A stretch of 5,398 nt of DNA from an uncultured Microbacteriaceae bacterium (GTDB lineage Bacteria; Actinomycetota; Actinomycetes; Actinomycetales; Microbacteriaceae): positions 1-5,398 of the forward strand of contig CAIRWJ010000210.1 of NCBI GenBank assembly GCA_903882245.1. Direction: 5' to 3'. The position numbers were made by a program, and so were the translations under genes. Positions 4,882 through 5,398 of the stretch are shown piece by piece. The notes under the pieces are model-generated. The model worked only from the letters and a program-made list of their open reading frames with translations, was not told the DNA's origin and searched no databases. Position 1 is the first letter of the stretch. Every line of letters starts with the position of its first letter.

Positions 4882-5398
4882 CTAAACGGTGAGATACTGC
4901 GCGAATCCGGCGCGCACTTTGTTCACCTTGGGGACCGCCACCGCGAGGCAATAACCCTGCGTCGGATTGTTGGCAAAGAAGTCTTGGTGATAGTCCTCGG
5001 CCGGGAAAAACTCGGTGAAGTCGTCGATCGTCGTCACAACGCCACCGCCCCAGGTTTCGTTCGCACGGTCGCGCGCAGCTTCGAACAGTACTCGTTGATT
5101 CGTGTCCGTCGGGAACATCGCCGAACGGTACTGGGTACCCACATCGTTTCCCTGACGGTTCAACTGGCGCGGGTCGTGCATGGTGAAAAAGGCGTCGAGA
5201 ATGACGTCGGCGGGGATGACCGTCTCGTCGAACGTGACGGCGACGACTTCGGCATGACCCGTTGAACCCGTGCAGACCGCCTCGTAACTTGGTGAATCGA
5301 CGTGCCCGCCCGCATACCCCGACACCACCGAATTCACACCGCGAAGCACGCGGTATGCCGCGTCGACCGCCTTGAACCGCTCCGCCGCCGCTGCCGCC
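4882..5398 (-). CDS. msrA: Peptide methionine sulfoxide reductase A-like protein lacking the catalytic Cys (5' partial)
   Basis: The frame stays open to the right edge, giving 171 visible residues and stop TAG at 4882-4884; GTG 5349 is internal. MsrA reduces methionine-S-sulfoxide in proteins with thioredoxin as reductant. Family motifs are clear: S-G-Y-A-G-G-H, S-Y-E-A-V-C-T-G-S-T-G-H-A-E, H-D-P, R-Q-G-N-D-V-G-T-Q-Y-R-S, A-E-D-Y-H-Q-D-F-F and Q-G-Y-C. Set against E. coli MsrA without gaps, visible Tyr38, Glu50, Asp85 and Tyr90 match Tyr82, Glu94, Asp129 and Tyr134, and Cys150 fits the C-terminal resolving Cys. However, the G-G-C-F-W-[CG] active site reads A-E-R-F-K-A (visible 5-10): the nucleophile Cys is Arg (CGG, 5377-5379) and Trp is Lys, preceded by five Ala codons. 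The following V-D-A-A-Y-R-V-L-R-G-V fits the MsrA helix normally. The family is certain; activity is doubtful unless the edge sequence is wrong. Confidence 0.9.
   Translation of the reverse strand, partial: AAAAAERFKAVDAAYRVLRGVNSVVSGYAGGHVDSPSYEAVCTGSTGHAEVVAVTFDETVIPADVILDAFFTMHDPRQLNRQGNDVGTQYRSAMFPTDTNQRVLFEAARDRANETWGGGVVTTIDDFTEFFPAEDYHQDFFANNPTQGYCLAVAVPKVNKVRAGFAQYLTV

Noticed and set aside
4304..4951. ssb with an N-terminal extension starting at 4951
   Set aside because: The added 71 residues are Arg/Gly/Pro-rich and would overlap msrA; the strong AAAGGAG and the M-S-D-T-L start favour 4738.
4882..5349. msrA starting at GTG 5349
   Set aside because: The frame continues upstream with V-D-A-A-Y-R-V-L-R that aligns to the first MsrA helix, so GTG 5349 is an internal Val codon.

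Overview
The window reads as a gene-dense piece of an actinobacterial chromosome, most likely Micrococcales/Microbacteriaceae-like. This is inferred from protein resemblance only: a group II truncated haemoglobin very close in motif to mycobacterial GlbO, an actinobacterial-style aminopeptidase N C-terminus, a small DUF6993-like lipoprotein, and a moderately GC-rich sequence with GTG starts and overlapping genes. The gene content (pepN, glbO, an uncharacterised ~220-aa protein, the ABC-F protein EttA, a second SSB) recalls the Mycobacterium tuberculosis Rv2467-Rv2478c neighbourhood from memory, so this is ordinary conserved chromosome rather than a mobile island.

Layout. Two convergent blocks meet at about position 1455. 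The plus-strand block (1-1453) holds the 3' end of pepN, a very short MscS-type channel gene and a truncated haemoglobin gene, each overlapping the next by 4 bases (GTGA, ATGA), so the three are almost certainly one translationally coupled operon. The minus-strand block runs from the right edge leftwards: an msrA-like gene (5' end beyond the window), a 142-base gap, ssb, a small lipoprotein gene, ettA, and a conserved hypothetical gene. The last four are separated by 32 bases, 5 bases and a 1-base TGATG overlap, so they look like one transcript. The two blocks converge with only 3 bases between their stop codons. The only non-coding stretch of any size is the gap between msrA and ssb, which contains GC-rich inverted repeats and a strong Shine-Dalgarno sequence for ssb.

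How the genes fit together. Most are housekeeping or stress functions: peptide turnover (PepN), osmotic release (MscS), oxygen/NO chemistry (GlbO), ribosome gating by energy status (EttA), ssDNA binding (an SSB without the usual acidic tip) and protein methionine repair (MsrA). No mobile elements, CRISPR arrays, tRNA or rRNA genes were seen, and I did not find a new multi-gene system.

The most notable observation is at the right edge. The msrA-like frame aligns without gaps to MsrA through the active-site region, yet the nucleophilic Cys of the GCFW motif is Arg and the Trp is Lys, while every other active-site residue I can place, and a C-terminal Cys, are retained. This is either a Cys-less pseudoenzyme or a sequence/assembly problem near the end of the window. 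Secondary points are the MscS protein that stops right after its beta domain, the tipless SSB, and two mutually exclusive hairpins in the ssb leader.
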